Shown here: piece by piece, positions 1 to 6,453 of the stretch
Layout: each line of letters begins with the position of its first letter
Position numbering within the stretch: position 1 is the stretch's first letter
DNA from: a virus
Reading direction: 5' to 3' (one strand)
IMG/VR virus record: IMGVR_UViG_3300020469_000186
Coordinates: 1-28,900 of that record
DNA: 28,900 nt
Position numbers and translations under genes: made by a program
Notes under the pieces: generated by a model
What the model saw: the letters and a program-made list of their open reading frames with translations, nothing else
Told to the model about the DNA's origin: nothing
Database searches by the model: none

Positions 1-77
1 TGTCAAATATTTCGTTATGTATTACCATTGTTTTTATTATTATATTTACTTAAAGGTGCTTTACCTTCTTCTTCTAA
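1..77. repeat. Terminal direct repeat, left copy
   Basis: The first 77 bases are identical to the last 77 (28824-28900). A gene (28726-28851) and its neighbour (15-473) read smoothly through the join, so the repeat marks a circular map of 28,823 bp. A length of exactly 77 is a common assembler k-mer size, so it is probably an assembly overlap and not a biological terminal repeat. Confidence 0.95.
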
Positions 78-473
78 TTCTTTTTGTAAGTTAGCTAAGG
101 CTCTCCAAGCTACCTTTGCTGAGTGTCGCTGTAAGTCTGTGTCTATTGTACCAGCTTCAATAAGATGTCTTGCAAGAGCATCTAATTCATCAGATGACTT
201 TGATCTATCCCAATGCAAAGGTTTGTGAGGATGGTGTTGCTCGTTACCAATCCAAGATACTTTAGCTACTTCTCTTATAGCATCTGGGAAGTATTTAAGT
301 ACTCCACTAAATACTGGTGTTATCTTTCTCTCTGCTTTAAGCATTGCTTCGTGTTCATTATAATCCTCATCATCATACACTCCAGCTTTCATTTCTTCGT
401 AATCTAGCTCTTCTTGTTTGTTCATTGTGTATGCAGATTCTGTTCCACTAATGTAGTCAATATTTTTATTCAT
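15..473 (-). CDS. dATP/dGTP diphosphohydrolase N-terminal-like (DUF5664-type) protein
   Basis: 152 aa. Residues from about 74 onward read W-I-G-N-E-Q-H-H-P, then HWDRSKSSDELDALARHL, GTIDTD and RHSAKVAWRALANLQ. I recognise this as the phage family named dATP/dGTP diphosphohydrolase N-terminal (DUF5664-like), in which conserved His, Asp and Glu residues suggest a metal-dependent nucleotide hydrolase. A role in trimming the dNTP pool during replication is inferred from the family name. The acidic N-terminus (about 45 residues) is not conserved to my knowledge. It starts by ATGA overlap with the gene at 470-661, and its last 14 bases overlap the start of the 41-aa gene across the contig junction. 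No PurZ-like gene is present, so a link to 2-aminoadenine DNA is not supported. Confidence 0.7.
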   Translation of the reverse strand: MNKNIDYISGTESAYTMNKQEELDYEEMKAGVYDDEDYNEHEAMLKAERKITPVFSGVLKYFPDAIREVAKVSWIGNEQHHPHKPLHWDRSKSSDELDALARHLIEAGTIDTDLQRHSAKVAWRALANLQKELEEEGKAPLSKYNNKNNGNT

Positions 474-661
474 ATTTTTTTTGATTTTGTTCCACCTCTT
501 GTTGGTGCTATCTTAGACCTTATGTTTGTTCTGCTATAATAATTTGTTTGTGCATCTTCATCACAAGATATAAATTTAACCTTGTCTTTTGCTTTACTTA
601 TCTCTGATAGGTTTACCCACTTGCCCTTTATCTTTCTCCAAATCGATTTTTTTGTTTTCAT
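470..661 (-). CDS. Small basic hypothetical protein (63 aa)
   Basis: 63 aa, lysine-rich (starts MKTKKSIWRKIKGKW) with a basic tail. No family recognised. Its stop overlaps the next start as ATGA, which supports translation. Its first 68 bases overlap the 3' end of the 58-aa coding frame at 594-770 in another reading frame, so either the two genes genuinely overlap or one is not expressed. I keep both: this one for the coupled stop/start, the other for its coiled-coil composition. Confidence 0.5.
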   Translation of the reverse strand: MKTKKSIWRKIKGKWVNLSEISKAKDKVKFISCDEDAQTNYYSRTNIRSKIAPTRGGTKSKKI

Positions 662-770
662 CTTTCTTTGCTAATGTTAGTTTTATAGCTTCTATCTGTA
701 CGTAGAGCTGTGATACTATGTTTTCTAATCTAAGTATGCGTTGTATCTGTGTGTGTTTTTTTGCTTTCAT
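594..770 (-). CDS. Small coiled-coil hypothetical protein (58 aa)
   Basis: 58 aa, starting MKAKKHTQIQRILRLENIV. Heptad-like hydrophobic spacing over residues 10-35 suggests a short coiled coil, followed by a charged tail. It overlaps the upstream 136-aa gene by 41 bases and the downstream 63-aa gene by 68 bases, both in different frames. Short leucine-rich helices of this kind are common in phage early operons. No function is assigned. Confidence 0.45.
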   Translation of the reverse strand: MKAKKHTQIQRILRLENIVSQLYVQIEAIKLTLAKKDENKKIDLEKDKGQVGKPIRDK

Positions 771-1140
771 TTTTTTTATAAATTGCGTTCCATTTTTTAT
801 TATGTTTTAACCACATATATCTTCTTGCATCTGCTGGTCTTGGTGTGTTACCCCTTACCTTATAAGTCATTGTATAATCATCTATTGCAATAAATTTAAC
901 TTTTTTATTATTTTTCTTATTAGATGGTTTTATTTTTTTTTTATTTTTAACTACCCAGTCTATAATTGAACCATCACAATTAATTATATCTTTGCATAAA
1001 ATTTGATTATTTTCTATACTACATTCATAAGCATAATAATTGTCTTTGCAATGTATACAATGAACAACAGTATCTTTATCGAAAGTATTTTTTATTGGAG
1101 TGTTTTTATTTAAAAATTTTATTTTTTCTTCTATACTCAT
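730..1140 (-). CDS. Lysine-rich protein with a Cys pair (136 aa)
   Basis: 136 aa, starting MSIEEKIKFLNKN. The start at 1140 is chosen because it overlaps the stop of the upstream exonuclease gene as ATGA; a TTG start 18 bases upstream is less likely. A CIHC pair near residue 30 followed by two further cysteines about 20 and 25 residues later could bind zinc. A lysine/asparagine stretch near residues 70-80 separates this from a C-terminal part with RPADARRYMWLKHNKKW, which looks basic and possibly nucleic-acid-binding. No family recognised. Confidence 0.6.
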   Translation of the reverse strand: MSIEEKIKFLNKNTPIKNTFDKDTVVHCIHCKDNYYAYECSIENNQILCKDIINCDGSIIDWVVKNKKKIKPSNKKNNKKVKFIAIDDYTMTYKVRGNTPRPADARRYMWLKHNKKWNAIYKKNESKKTHTDTTHT

Positions 1141-1910
1141 AACTCCCCAGTTAAACAATAGTTATCTAAGTCTGCACCCTCTATAAAGAACTTGTTGTAT
1201 AAGTCAAGTGCTTTCTCTACTTTCTGTTCTCCTTTATAGTAGAACTCCTCTGAGCAATTAAATACACCAATGTCAAGACAGCCTTTGTCTAATACTAAAA
1301 AATAAAAATCTTTGAATGTCTTACCAAACAAATTGCAATATAAGTAGCATTGTACATCATATCCGTACTTGTTAGCACTCCAACTAAAGTCCTTGATGTT
1401 TGTAGTTGTTTTTAAATCTACAAGCCTATCTCCTAAGACATCTGCCTTGCCTCTAAACGGAAATCCTAATACGTTGTCTATTGCTGGTATCTCAAACTCT
1501 GCTTTAGTGATTAGTTCCTTAGCGTGTTCGTTGCGATAGAACGCATCTACAAGCCTTTCTGTTTCTCCTCGTTCCTTAGCTGTGTATGCTGTACCAAACT
1601 CCTCTAGAGCTTCTTTAAACTTCTTTGTATTTCTGCTCTGTACCTCAACAAACTTTTGTGATGCAAACTTCTCTGGCTCTAATATTGCCCAATGAAATAA
1701 AGCACCAGCTCTAAGTGCTGCACTATCCCCACTACCATACTTTAAACTAAAGCTGTATGTCTTAGGACTTGCTAAGAGTTGTTTAAGGCTACTACTACTA
1801 AGAGCTAACTTGTTTAGTTCTCCATAGTAAAAGGAGTCATCTTCCATACGTTTAAGCAGTTCTGCTTTGTCGTAGTATTTATTATCTAATAATTTTATCT
1901 TAGATTTCAT
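1137..1910 (-). CDS. PD-(D/E)XK exonuclease, RecE/Cas4-like
   Basis: 257 aa. The layout matches the PD-(D/E)XK exonuclease family related to the exodeoxyribonuclease VIII C-terminal domain: LSSSSLKQLL near residue 37, GALFHWAILEPEKF with the candidate metal-ligand His at 73, GKAD with Asp157, VDLKTT with Asp165-x-Lys167, and a QCYLY motif from Gln187. Such phage nucleases resect 5' DNA ends to make 3' overhangs for a partner annealing protein; the candidate partner here is the gene at 5020-5427. It overlaps the downstream gene as ATGA and the upstream gene by 11 bases. All expected catalytic residues appear present, so I take it to be active. Confidence 0.85.
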   Translation of the reverse strand: MKSKIKLLDNKYYDKAELLKRMEDDSFYYGELNKLALSSSSLKQLLASPKTYSFSLKYGSGDSAALRAGALFHWAILEPEKFASQKFVEVQSRNTKKFKEALEEFGTAYTAKERGETERLVDAFYRNEHAKELITKAEFEIPAIDNVLGFPFRGKADVLGDRLVDLKTTTNIKDFSWSANKYGYDVQCYLYCNLFGKTFKDFYFLVLDKGCLDIGVFNCSEEFYYKGEQKVEKALDLYNKFFIEGADLDNYCLTGEL

Positions 1911-2154
1911 ATTGTTTTAGTTCTTCTTTTAGTTTTAGTATCTCTTTGTTTTTCTCGTTTCTTATAAGGCTTTCTCTTTTCTTTACTATCTCTAGCTCTG
2001 TGTATAAAGAGTTAGCATATATACCGACCTCAGCTATTGCTTTTACACAATTGTTAAGGTCTTTGTTGTTTGGCTTCTGTTCTTGCCACTCAATAATCTT
2101 TTGCATTAGAAAAGAATACCAAAGGTTATAAGATTGTTTTTTAAGTAAGTCCAT
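1900..2154 (-). CDS. Coiled-coil hypothetical protein (84 aa)
   Basis: 84 aa from the ATG at 2154 (MDLLKKQSYNLWYSFL). An upstream TTG at 2178 would add eight hydrophobic residues and lie deep in the preceding gene, so it is rejected. The C-terminal third is a charged heptad-like helix rich in Lys, Glu and Leu, likely a coiled coil. It overlaps the genes on both sides by 11-14 bases, typical of this operon. Function unknown. Confidence 0.6.
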   Translation of the reverse strand: MDLLKKQSYNLWYSFLMQKIIEWQEQKPNNKDLNNCVKAIAEVGIYANSLYTELEIVKKRESLIRNEKNKEILKLKEELKQYEI

Positions 2155-2323
2155 TGTATAGAATGTAAAAAATTGCAATTAACCAAAAAGCTACAAACAT
2201 CACGCTTATGTTAATAGTACGTTGTCTTTCTTTTATTGCTTTTTCTTTCAATTCTTTTTCTGTATATACTTCTATTCTATTCTTAAGTGTTTCTATATGT
2301 AATCCTGTCTTTGTTTTTTTCAT
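2141..2323 (-). CDS. Small single-span membrane protein (60 aa)
   Basis: 60 aa. A basic, charged N-terminal half (about 35 residues) is followed by one hydrophobic segment, roughly residues 38-56 (ISVMFVAFWLIAIFYILY), so a C-terminally anchored inner-membrane protein is predicted. It starts one base after the stop of the 50-aa gene. Function unknown; its place among early genes argues against a lysis role. Confidence 0.6.
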   Translation of the reverse strand: MKKTKTGLHIETLKNRIEVYTEKELKEKAIKERQRTINISVMFVAFWLIAIFYILYNGLT

Positions 2324-2324
2324 T

Positions 2325-2477
2325 TTATCTTATGTTTATGATTGTGCTTTTGATATTGTGTATCTTGTCCTGTATTTCTTTTACAAGCCATTGAGGAGCG
2401 TTAGTAACTTGCGAGTGATACAATTGCATCTCTGCTGTGTGCAATTCTTTGCGTAAGTGGTCTAGTTGTGTTTTCAT
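2325..2477 (-). CDS. Small hypothetical protein, first gene of a transcription unit (50 aa)
   Basis: 50 aa (MKTQLDHLRKELHTAEMQL), predicted mostly helical. It directly follows a well-matched promoter (2497-2528), and its A-rich leader (AAACAAAAACAA before ATG) is typical of Bacteroidota translation starts. The downstream genes follow with a one-base gap or overlaps, so it opens the operon that runs to the terminase genes. No family recognised. Confidence 0.6.
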   Translation of the reverse strand: MKTQLDHLRKELHTAEMQLYHSQVTNAPQWLVKEIQDKIHNIKSTIINIR

Positions 2478-2496
2478 TTGTTTTTGTTTTATACTA

Positions 2497-2528
2497 CAAT
2501 ATTAAATAATATAATTGTTATAAACAAA
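2497..2528 (-). promoter_or_regulatory. Bacteroidota-type promoter before 2477
   Basis: On the minus strand, TTTG (2528-2525), a 20-bp spacer and TAATATTG (2504-2497), one mismatch from TAnnTTTG. The upstream DNA carries a tandem TTTGTTTATA word, also seen at the promoter before 26280. It lies in a 73-bp intergenic gap, one of the few in this operon. Confidence 0.65.
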
Positions 2529-2550
2529 TTATAAACAAACTTTTTTTGTT

Positions 2551-2964
2551 TTACTTCTTAAAATCGTTGATGTTTATTACAGATGCTAGGCTCTCGTCTA
2601 TCAAATAACAAGGCTTTAGAACTTTCTTTTTAGTCCATAGTGTAGTGTCTGGGCAGTACATATCAACAGGTTTTAAGTCCGTAAGGCTATTTAGCCAAAA
2701 CATATAATTGCCTTTGGGGTCATTAACAAAGTATAATGCTATCTTTCCTGTTTCTATTAGCTTGTCGTACTTGTAAACCTCTAGTAGTTTATCTTTGTAG
2801 TATTTGTTTCTAAACTTAAATTCTATTACTACGTCTGTTCCTTTAGGACTTGTACCTATGGCATCATAATGCTCAAATCCTTCCCCTGTGTGTGTTAAGT
2901 TCCAGCCATCAAAGTTAAGTAACATTATAACAGCCTTTTCCCACTTATGTACGTTCTTTATCAT
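2551..2964 (-). CDS. PD-(D/E)XK-fold nuclease-like protein
   Basis: 137 aa. The core reads HYDAIG (Asp34) followed by VVIEFKFRNK (Glu48-x-Lys50), the D...ExK signature of the PD-(D/E)XK nuclease fold, and then a KY-rich helix. It resembles small phage Holliday-junction-resolvase or VRR-type nucleases, but I cannot name the subfamily. A role in processing recombination or replication intermediates is inferred. It overlaps the upstream 67-aa gene by 20 bases; the 73-bp gap downstream contains the next promoter. Confidence 0.65.
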   Translation of the reverse strand: MIKNVHKWEKAVIMLLNFDGWNLTHTGEGFEHYDAIGTSPKGTDVVIEFKFRNKYYKDKLLEVYKYDKLIETGKIALYFVNDPKGNYMFWLNSLTDLKPVDMYCPDTTLWTKKKVLKPCYLIDESLASVININDFKK

Positions 2965-3148
2965 ATATTTTATCTATGTCCTCAATCCATTGTAATAGCC
3001 GAGCTGGATTACAAGAACAAGGCTCGTGATACTTATGATTATAATAAATGGAATGTAAACTGCACAATAGTTTATATTGGTCTTGTGTCAAGGTGTTTGT
3101 AAGTTTAGCCTTAAATACTTCCCATTCTTGTTTGTGTTCTACTTCCAT
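2945..3148 (-). CDS. Small Cys-containing hypothetical protein (67 aa)
   Basis: 67 aa. An N-terminal acidic helix (TLTQDQYKLLCSLHSIYYNHKY) is followed by HEPCSCNPARLLQWIEDID. The pattern of His and two Cys near residues 41-46, then a helix, recalls short phage proteins that sit next to sigma-like and nuclease genes in Bacteroidota phages. Metal binding is possible but unproven. It overlaps both neighbours (10 and 20 bases). Confidence 0.6.
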   Translation of the reverse strand: MEVEHKQEWEVFKAKLTNTLTQDQYKLLCSLHSIYYNHKYHEPCSCNPARLLQWIEDIDKIYDKERT

Positions 3149-3273
3149 AGTTCAATGTCGTTCCATTCCTCTTGTCTTTTATCACACCCACAATCATCTC
3201 CCCATATTTTTTTTACTATCCATCTTATGCCTGTGTAGTAAGTAATGTAATAAACTAAATCGCCTAACTTCAT
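3139..3273 (-). CDS. Small CGC-motif hypothetical protein (44 aa)
   Basis: 44 aa (MKLGDLVYYITYYTGIRWIV, then KKIWGDDCGCDKRQEEWN). The start overlaps the stop of the sigma-like gene as ATGA. The combination IWGDDCGCDKRQ looks like a small protein seen repeatedly in Bacteroidota phages; I am fairly sure it is real but know no function. The N-terminus is mildly hydrophobic and may touch the membrane. Confidence 0.65.
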   Translation of the reverse strand: MKLGDLVYYITYYTGIRWIVKKIWGDDCGCDKRQEEWNDIELWK

Positions 3274-3764
3274 AATTGTTCTTTTATGTGTTTTAATGCT
3301 GTCCTATATGTATTATATAAACTATAATAGCTTATTTTAGTATCTCGGCTTAGTGAGGCTACTGACTTACCACTAGCAACCAAAGTAAAAACCTTACTAT
3401 CATACCAGTACATTTCATTTAATATATTATCTATTTTTTCTTTTCGTTTAGCATATTGTACCTCATCTATTCCTAAGTCATCTATTTGTTTTATTTTTCC
3501 GTCTATGTCCTCTATGTATGTTTTTATCATTCGTGCCTCTTTCTTGTGAGTGTTTAAGTATATGCCTCGTAATACCTTATATACATAGTAAGTGTTTATA
3601 TCGTCATTATACCACAAGTCTAAACCTTTTTGAATATCACATATAAGTTGGATGTACATTTCTTGTACAATATCCTCAGCATAGTTTTTATTAGCACCAA
3701 AGCTACGAACTATTTTTACCCAGGTCTTATGTTTATTATATGCTAGTTCAACAAGTGATTTCAT
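3270..3764 (-). CDS. RNA polymerase sigma-70-like protein
   Basis: 164 aa. Residues 28-40 (YAEDIVQEMYIQL) match the region 2 signature of ECF-type sigma factors (AEDlvQevf). Residues from about 130 (SGKSVASLSRDTKISYYSLYNTYRTALKHIKE) form a region 4-like helix-turn-helix. Such short proteins occur in many Bacteroidota phages, usually next to replication genes. It could redirect host polymerase to phage promoters, for example those with the TATTAATATATAA element, or be a terminase-like or packaging DNA-binding protein that reuses the fold. It overlaps both neighbours by 4 bases. Confidence 0.7.
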   Translation of the reverse strand: MKSLVELAYNKHKTWVKIVRSFGANKNYAEDIVQEMYIQLICDIQKGLDLWYNDDINTYYVYKVLRGIYLNTHKKEARMIKTYIEDIDGKIKQIDDLGIDEVQYAKRKEKIDNILNEMYWYDSKVFTLVASGKSVASLSRDTKISYYSLYNTYRTALKHIKEQL

Positions 3765-4633
3765 AATTTGTTTTTACTCACAACAAAGTATTTTAAGGGG
3801 TCATATATCTCTCCTACTACAAAAGGTAGTCCATATTCATTTATACTAAAACTAAATGTTTCAAAAGGAAAACCTCTTGACCTTTTGCACATAACTGTAA
3901 CCCAATCTTTGTTAGTTGTGTTTAACTCTAATTCTATAACACACTCTGATTTTTTTTCTAGAAAGCTTCCCAGATGTCCTGTTCCTAGTTTTGCACTTCC
4001 GTAATTTTGGTGCATTACAACCATAATATGAGTATTAAAACGTGTCGATAGTTGCATAAGTTTTGACACCATTTCATTACAACTTGGTAAATCATTAACG
4101 TCAGCAACTAAATCTGCTGCACCATCCACGAAAACCATACCTGTGTCTTTTCCGTTTTCTTTATTTTGTTGTAAAGTCCATTCAATAAACTCTAATCTTT
4201 GCTTATAGCTTAAAGTCCTCAAGGCATATGTTTGATAACAACCTACCTCTTTTATATTAGCCATTTGCTCACAACGTCTAAAACAACGAGCTGCGTGAAA
4301 CGTACCTTGCTCTGTATCGTGGTGCATTAAACATTTATTTTTTCTATGCCCTATAATTTTACCCCCGAAGTTATTACCACCACTTAGATAGACAGATGCA
4401 AGTAGTGATATAAAAAAAGATTTTTTGCTTTTTGGTGGTGCTGTAACGTAACTTATATTACCTAAAGTTCCAATAGGGATAGGATAAGTTTTTTTTCCAT
4501 TTTTTGTTTCTATTGTTTTTTCTCCGTAACTCAAAGCTAACTCTGGGTACTCAATATCTAGTGAAGTGTCAATAGTACACTCCTCTTTTATGAGTTGCAT
4601 CAGCATATTATGAGTTGTTTCTTCTTCAGTCAT
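3761..4633 (-). CDS. RecA-like (RepA/AAA_25-type) ATPase, putative replicative helicase
   Basis: 290 aa. The P-loop region is APPKSKKSF at residues 65-73, aligned with GxxxxGKS but with both glycines replaced (Ala65 and Lys70). A strand MVFVDGAADLV ends in the Walker B Asp170, and HHDTEQG (Glu108) and VVMHQNYGSAKLGTG match the sensor and loop regions of the RepA/DnaB-like RecA superfamily. The role is inferred as a helicase or helicase loader for phage replication. It follows SSB with a terminator between them, and overlaps the sigma-like gene by 4 bases. Confidence 0.75.
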   Translation of the reverse strand: MTEEETTHNMLMQLIKEECTIDTSLDIEYPELALSYGEKTIETKNGKKTYPIPIGTLGNISYVTAPPKSKKSFFISLLASVYLSGGNNFGGKIIGHRKNKCLMHHDTEQGTFHAARCFRRCEQMANIKEVGCYQTYALRTLSYKQRLEFIEWTLQQNKENGKDTGMVFVDGAADLVADVNDLPSCNEMVSKLMQLSTRFNTHIMVVMHQNYGSAKLGTGHLGSFLEKKSECVIELELNTTNKDWVTVMCKRSRGFPFETFSFSINEYGLPFVVGEIYDPLKYFVVSKNKL

Positions 4634-4666
4634 TTGTTAGTTTTGTTTTTGTTTAGATAAAGGTAT

Positions 4667-4694
4667 AAAAAAAAGGGGTTAAAAAACCCCTTTT
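4667..4694 (-). terminator. Intrinsic terminator between SSB and ATPase genes
   Basis: A perfect 10-bp inverted repeat (AAAAGGGGTT/AACCCCTTTT) with a 4-base loop, followed on the minus strand by more T. The flanks are A- and T-rich on both sides, so it could work in both directions. It lies 15 bases after the SSB stop and should lower transcription of the ATPase relative to SSB. Confidence 0.85.
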
Positions 4695-4708
4695 GATTAT
4701 GAAAAAAA

Positions 4709-5008
4709 TTAAAATGGTAGGTCTGCTACCTCTTTTGATTGGTGTGGCACTTCTTGTGGCTCTCTTTCTGCTAAAACTATATTATTGTCAGTCCATACAA
4801 CCTTTCCGTTGCCTATGTATTGACGTTGTTTCTTAGCCTCTCGTTCTTCTTTTGTTTGGTTTACATATACGCTAGAATTATTACCATATCTTGTTTCATC
4901 GTTTACAGACATAGTAAGGTTTACATATACACTTCCATTTTTACCAGCTACGAATTTCTCCTTTGGTAATTTACTGACATCTAAATTAAAATTTATTATT
5001 GCACTCAT
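4709..5008 (-). CDS. ssb: Single-stranded DNA-binding protein
   Basis: 99 aa. The N-terminal part (MSAIINFNLDVSKLPKEKF, VYVNLTMSV) reads as beta strands of an OB-like fold, and the protein ends in an acidic tail with DLPF, the classic SSB C-terminal tip (D-[DIL]-P-F) that recruits replication and repair partners. Shorter than bacterial SSB (about 170 aa) but usual for this phage type. It lies directly after the candidate annealing protein and is followed by a strong terminator. Confidence 0.75.
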   Translation of the reverse strand: MSAIINFNLDVSKLPKEKFVAGKNGSVYVNLTMSVNDETRYGNNSSVYVNQTKEEREAKKQRQYIGNGKVVWTDNNIVLAEREPQEVPHQSKEVADLPF

Positions 5009-5019
5009 AGTTTATTTAT

Positions 5020-5427
5020 TTATAGGGTTTTATATTCTGTTTTAGGTTTTTTAAATGATTCGGATTCATCTTCTCCAAAGACTCCTAACTCATAGAATCC
5101 AGTGAGTTTTAACACAGCTCTACTCATAGCTCGTTTCTCTGCCATTTCAGCAACATAAAATGAGTTAGTAGTTGATTCTTTATAGTTCTCGCCTTTTAAG
5201 GCACTACCAAAGGTTTCTATAGTTGTATTGCCTTTAGTCGCTATAGCTTTAAATACAGCGTAATGTGGCTCACATCTTATAACTTCATAATTTATTTGTA
5301 TGTTAGCTTTAGCTTGTATAAGGTCTATACCATTTCTACAGATAATTGTGTAATGCTGATGTTTAAAAAAATGCTCAGCTTTAAGGTCGTAGAGTTCGTA
5401 TAACTCTTTTAATCTATTTTTGTTCAT
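5020..5427 (-). CDS. Putative single-strand annealing (ERF/Rad52-like) protein
   Basis: 135 aa. A beta-rich N-terminal half (HYTIICRNGIDLIQAKANIQI, CEPHYAVFKAIATKGNTTIETFGSA) is followed by FYVAEMAEKRAMSRAVLKLTGFYE. The second part resembles the helix of ERF/Sak-type annealing proteins (xxYAEKRAxxRAxLxLTG) and is typical of a protein that sits before SSB in Bacteroidota phages. With the exonuclease at 1137-1910 it could form a recombination pair. The assignment is by motif and context, so moderate. It starts by ATGA overlap with the 38-aa gene. Confidence 0.5.
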   Translation of the reverse strand: MNKNRLKELYELYDLKAEHFFKHQHYTIICRNGIDLIQAKANIQINYEVIRCEPHYAVFKAIATKGNTTIETFGSALKGENYKESTTNSFYVAEMAEKRAMSRAVLKLTGFYELGVFGEDESESFKKPKTEYKTL

Positions 5428-5540
5428 TGTTCTTTGTTTAATATTTCTACTTCTATTATTGCCTCTAAATTTTCTATCCTTTTACCCATTGAATCAATCC
5501 TCATCTCTAGGTAATTTATGTAATTTTCTGTATAGGTCAT
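5424..5540 (-). CDS. Small coiled-coil hypothetical protein (38 aa)
   Basis: 38 aa (MTYTENYINYLEMRIDSMGK, then RIENLEAIIEVEILNKEQ), a single predicted amphipathic helix with heptad Leu/Ile spacing. It starts two bases before the end of the 71-aa gene's intergenic gap (1-bp gap) and its stop overlaps the next start as ATGA, so it is tightly built into the operon. Function unknown. Confidence 0.55.
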   Translation of the reverse strand: MTYTENYINYLEMRIDSMGKRIENLEAIIEVEILNKEQ

Positions 5541-5541
5541 A

Positions 5542-5757
5542 TTACAAATCTTTAAACATTTCAAAGGGATTTTCTACCCCTAGTAAAAATTTAAAATCTA
5601 AAATACTACTATACTTCAATTCTGTTACTATACTTTGATCGTGTAAAGTGTCAACTATCTTACCAGTTAGCTCTGGGTATTTAATATTAGTTTTGTGTAG
5701 TTGTTCTATGTAGTGTGGTTTGAGCCTATCGTAAAGGCTAATCATTCTATAGTCCAT
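5542..5757 (-). CDS. Small hypothetical protein at the head of the replication operon (71 aa)
   Basis: 71 aa starting MDYRMISLYDRLKPHYIEQL. The frame is open for 25 residues further upstream, but the promoter (5779-5809) lies inside that extension, so the ATG at 5757 with its AAACAAAAACA leader is chosen. The sequence ends GVENPFEMFKDL; an ISLYDRLKPHY start is familiar from Bacteroidota phage proteins of unknown function. It is the first gene of a replication unit. Confidence 0.65.
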   Translation of the reverse strand: MDYRMISLYDRLKPHYIEQLHKTNIKYPELTGKIVDTLHDQSIVTELKYSSILDFKFLLGVENPFEMFKDL

Positions 5758-5778
5758 TGTTTTTGTTTTAAGTTTACC

Positions 5779-5809
5779 CAAAGCTATAAAAAAATATTTA
5801 ATAAACAAA
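5779..5809 (-). promoter_or_regulatory. Bacteroidota-type promoter before 5757
   Basis: On the minus strand, TTTG (5809-5806), a 19-bp spacer and TAGCTTTG (5786-5779), a full match to TAnnTTTG. It directly follows the T-tract of a probable terminator (5818-5852), and a second TTTGTTTATA word lies just upstream. Confidence 0.75.
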
Positions 5810-5817
5810 ATATAAAC

Positions 5818-5852
5818 AAAAAAAAAGTCCACCCAATCAAGAGCAGACCTTT
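5818..5852 (-). terminator. Probable intrinsic terminator after ninG
   Basis: On the minus strand, AAAGGTC and GACTTT can pair (6 bp with one bulged G) around a GC-richer loop, followed by nine T. The stem is weaker than the other terminators here. Its T-tract merges into the next promoter. Confidence 0.45.
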
Positions 5853-5905
5853 AAAACAATCTAAACAAAAACAAAAATTATTTGCTACAAATATATAAAA
5901 TTAAA

Positions 5906-6313
5906 TTAAACTACAGGTAATTTTTCTACTAAAGATTTATACTTATCTATAAGTTCTATAAGCTCAAAATCTAACTGCTTTATAGTTTGTCTAGACTTTT
6001 GTAATAACTCGTCTGCCTTATCATACCCAAACTCTTTATTGAGATTCTGTGCAAATACATACTGCTGACCATACCTCATACAATTACAACCATAGCATTG
6101 TGGTCTGCAATTATCTTCATTCCATCTTAAAATCCTAGATGCTCTACTTATAAAGTGTCCGTTCTGCATCCCTTGACCTTTCCAGTATGCCTTCTTGTTA
6201 CAAGTAAAACACTTAACAATACCATTCTTATCAGCATACTTTCTTCTAATATACTCACTAAACACACTATCAAGCTTTTTAATAAGATTTTTTCTAGATG
6301 TTTTTTTTGGCAT
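5906..6313 (-). CDS. ninG: NinG (Rap)-like recombination endonuclease
   Basis: 135 aa. KLDSVFSEYIRRKYADKNG, CFTC (Cys35, Cys38), NGHFISR (His53), LRWNEDNCRPQC and GCN (Cys73, Cys76) follow the order of the lambda NinG/Rap family, a zinc-binding HNH-like nuclease that cuts branched recombination intermediates. The usual length is about 200 aa in lambda, shorter in many phages. All four cysteines and the His are present. It stands alone between the lysis cassette and the replication operon, with an AT-rich 140-bp stretch before it. Confidence 0.85.
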   Translation of the reverse strand: MPKKTSRKNLIKKLDSVFSEYIRRKYADKNGIVKCFTCNKKAYWKGQGMQNGHFISRASRILRWNEDNCRPQCYGCNCMRYGQQYVFAQNLNKEFGYDKADELLQKSRQTIKQLDFELIELIDKYKSLVEKLPVV

Positions 6314-6453
6314 TTGAATAGATTTCAGATGTCTTATATTTATTTATAACTTATTTTATATTTTTATTTATACTTATATTTATTTATTTAGACCTAAATA
6401 TATTTTTATAATAAATGGCTGTAAGTTATATATTATATTTTAAATAAAAAAAT
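6314..6453. other. Very AT-rich intergenic stretch with repeated words
   Basis: 140 bp between holin and ninG made almost only of A and T. The 15-mer CTTATATTTATTTAT occurs twice (6333-6347 and 6373-6387), 40 bp apart, with further TTTATTTAT and TTATAT words. A partial -7 box (TATATTTA on the minus strand) lies within it but no good -33 element. It could be an origin unwinding region or a promoter/terminator area. No origin-binding site could be defined. Confidence 0.35.
6333..6387. repeat. 15-bp direct repeat pair in AT-rich gap
   Basis: CTTATATTTATTTAT at 6333-6347 and again at 6373-6387, 40 bp apart, in the AT-rich gap between holin and ninG. Low complexity limits its weight. Confidence 0.5.

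Noticed and set aside
15-473. 2-aminoadenine (Z-DNA) biosynthesis linked to the dNTP diphosphohydrolase-like gene
   Set aside because: No PurZ-like synthetase or matching DNA polymerase is present in the closed genome.
1141-1158. TTG start for the 136-aa Cys-pair gene
   Set aside because: The ATG at 1140 overlaps the upstream stop as ATGA, the usual arrangement here.
5758-5832. N-terminal extension of the 71-aa gene by 25 residues
   Set aside because: The promoter -7 box lies inside it, and the ATG at 5757 has a normal A-rich leader.
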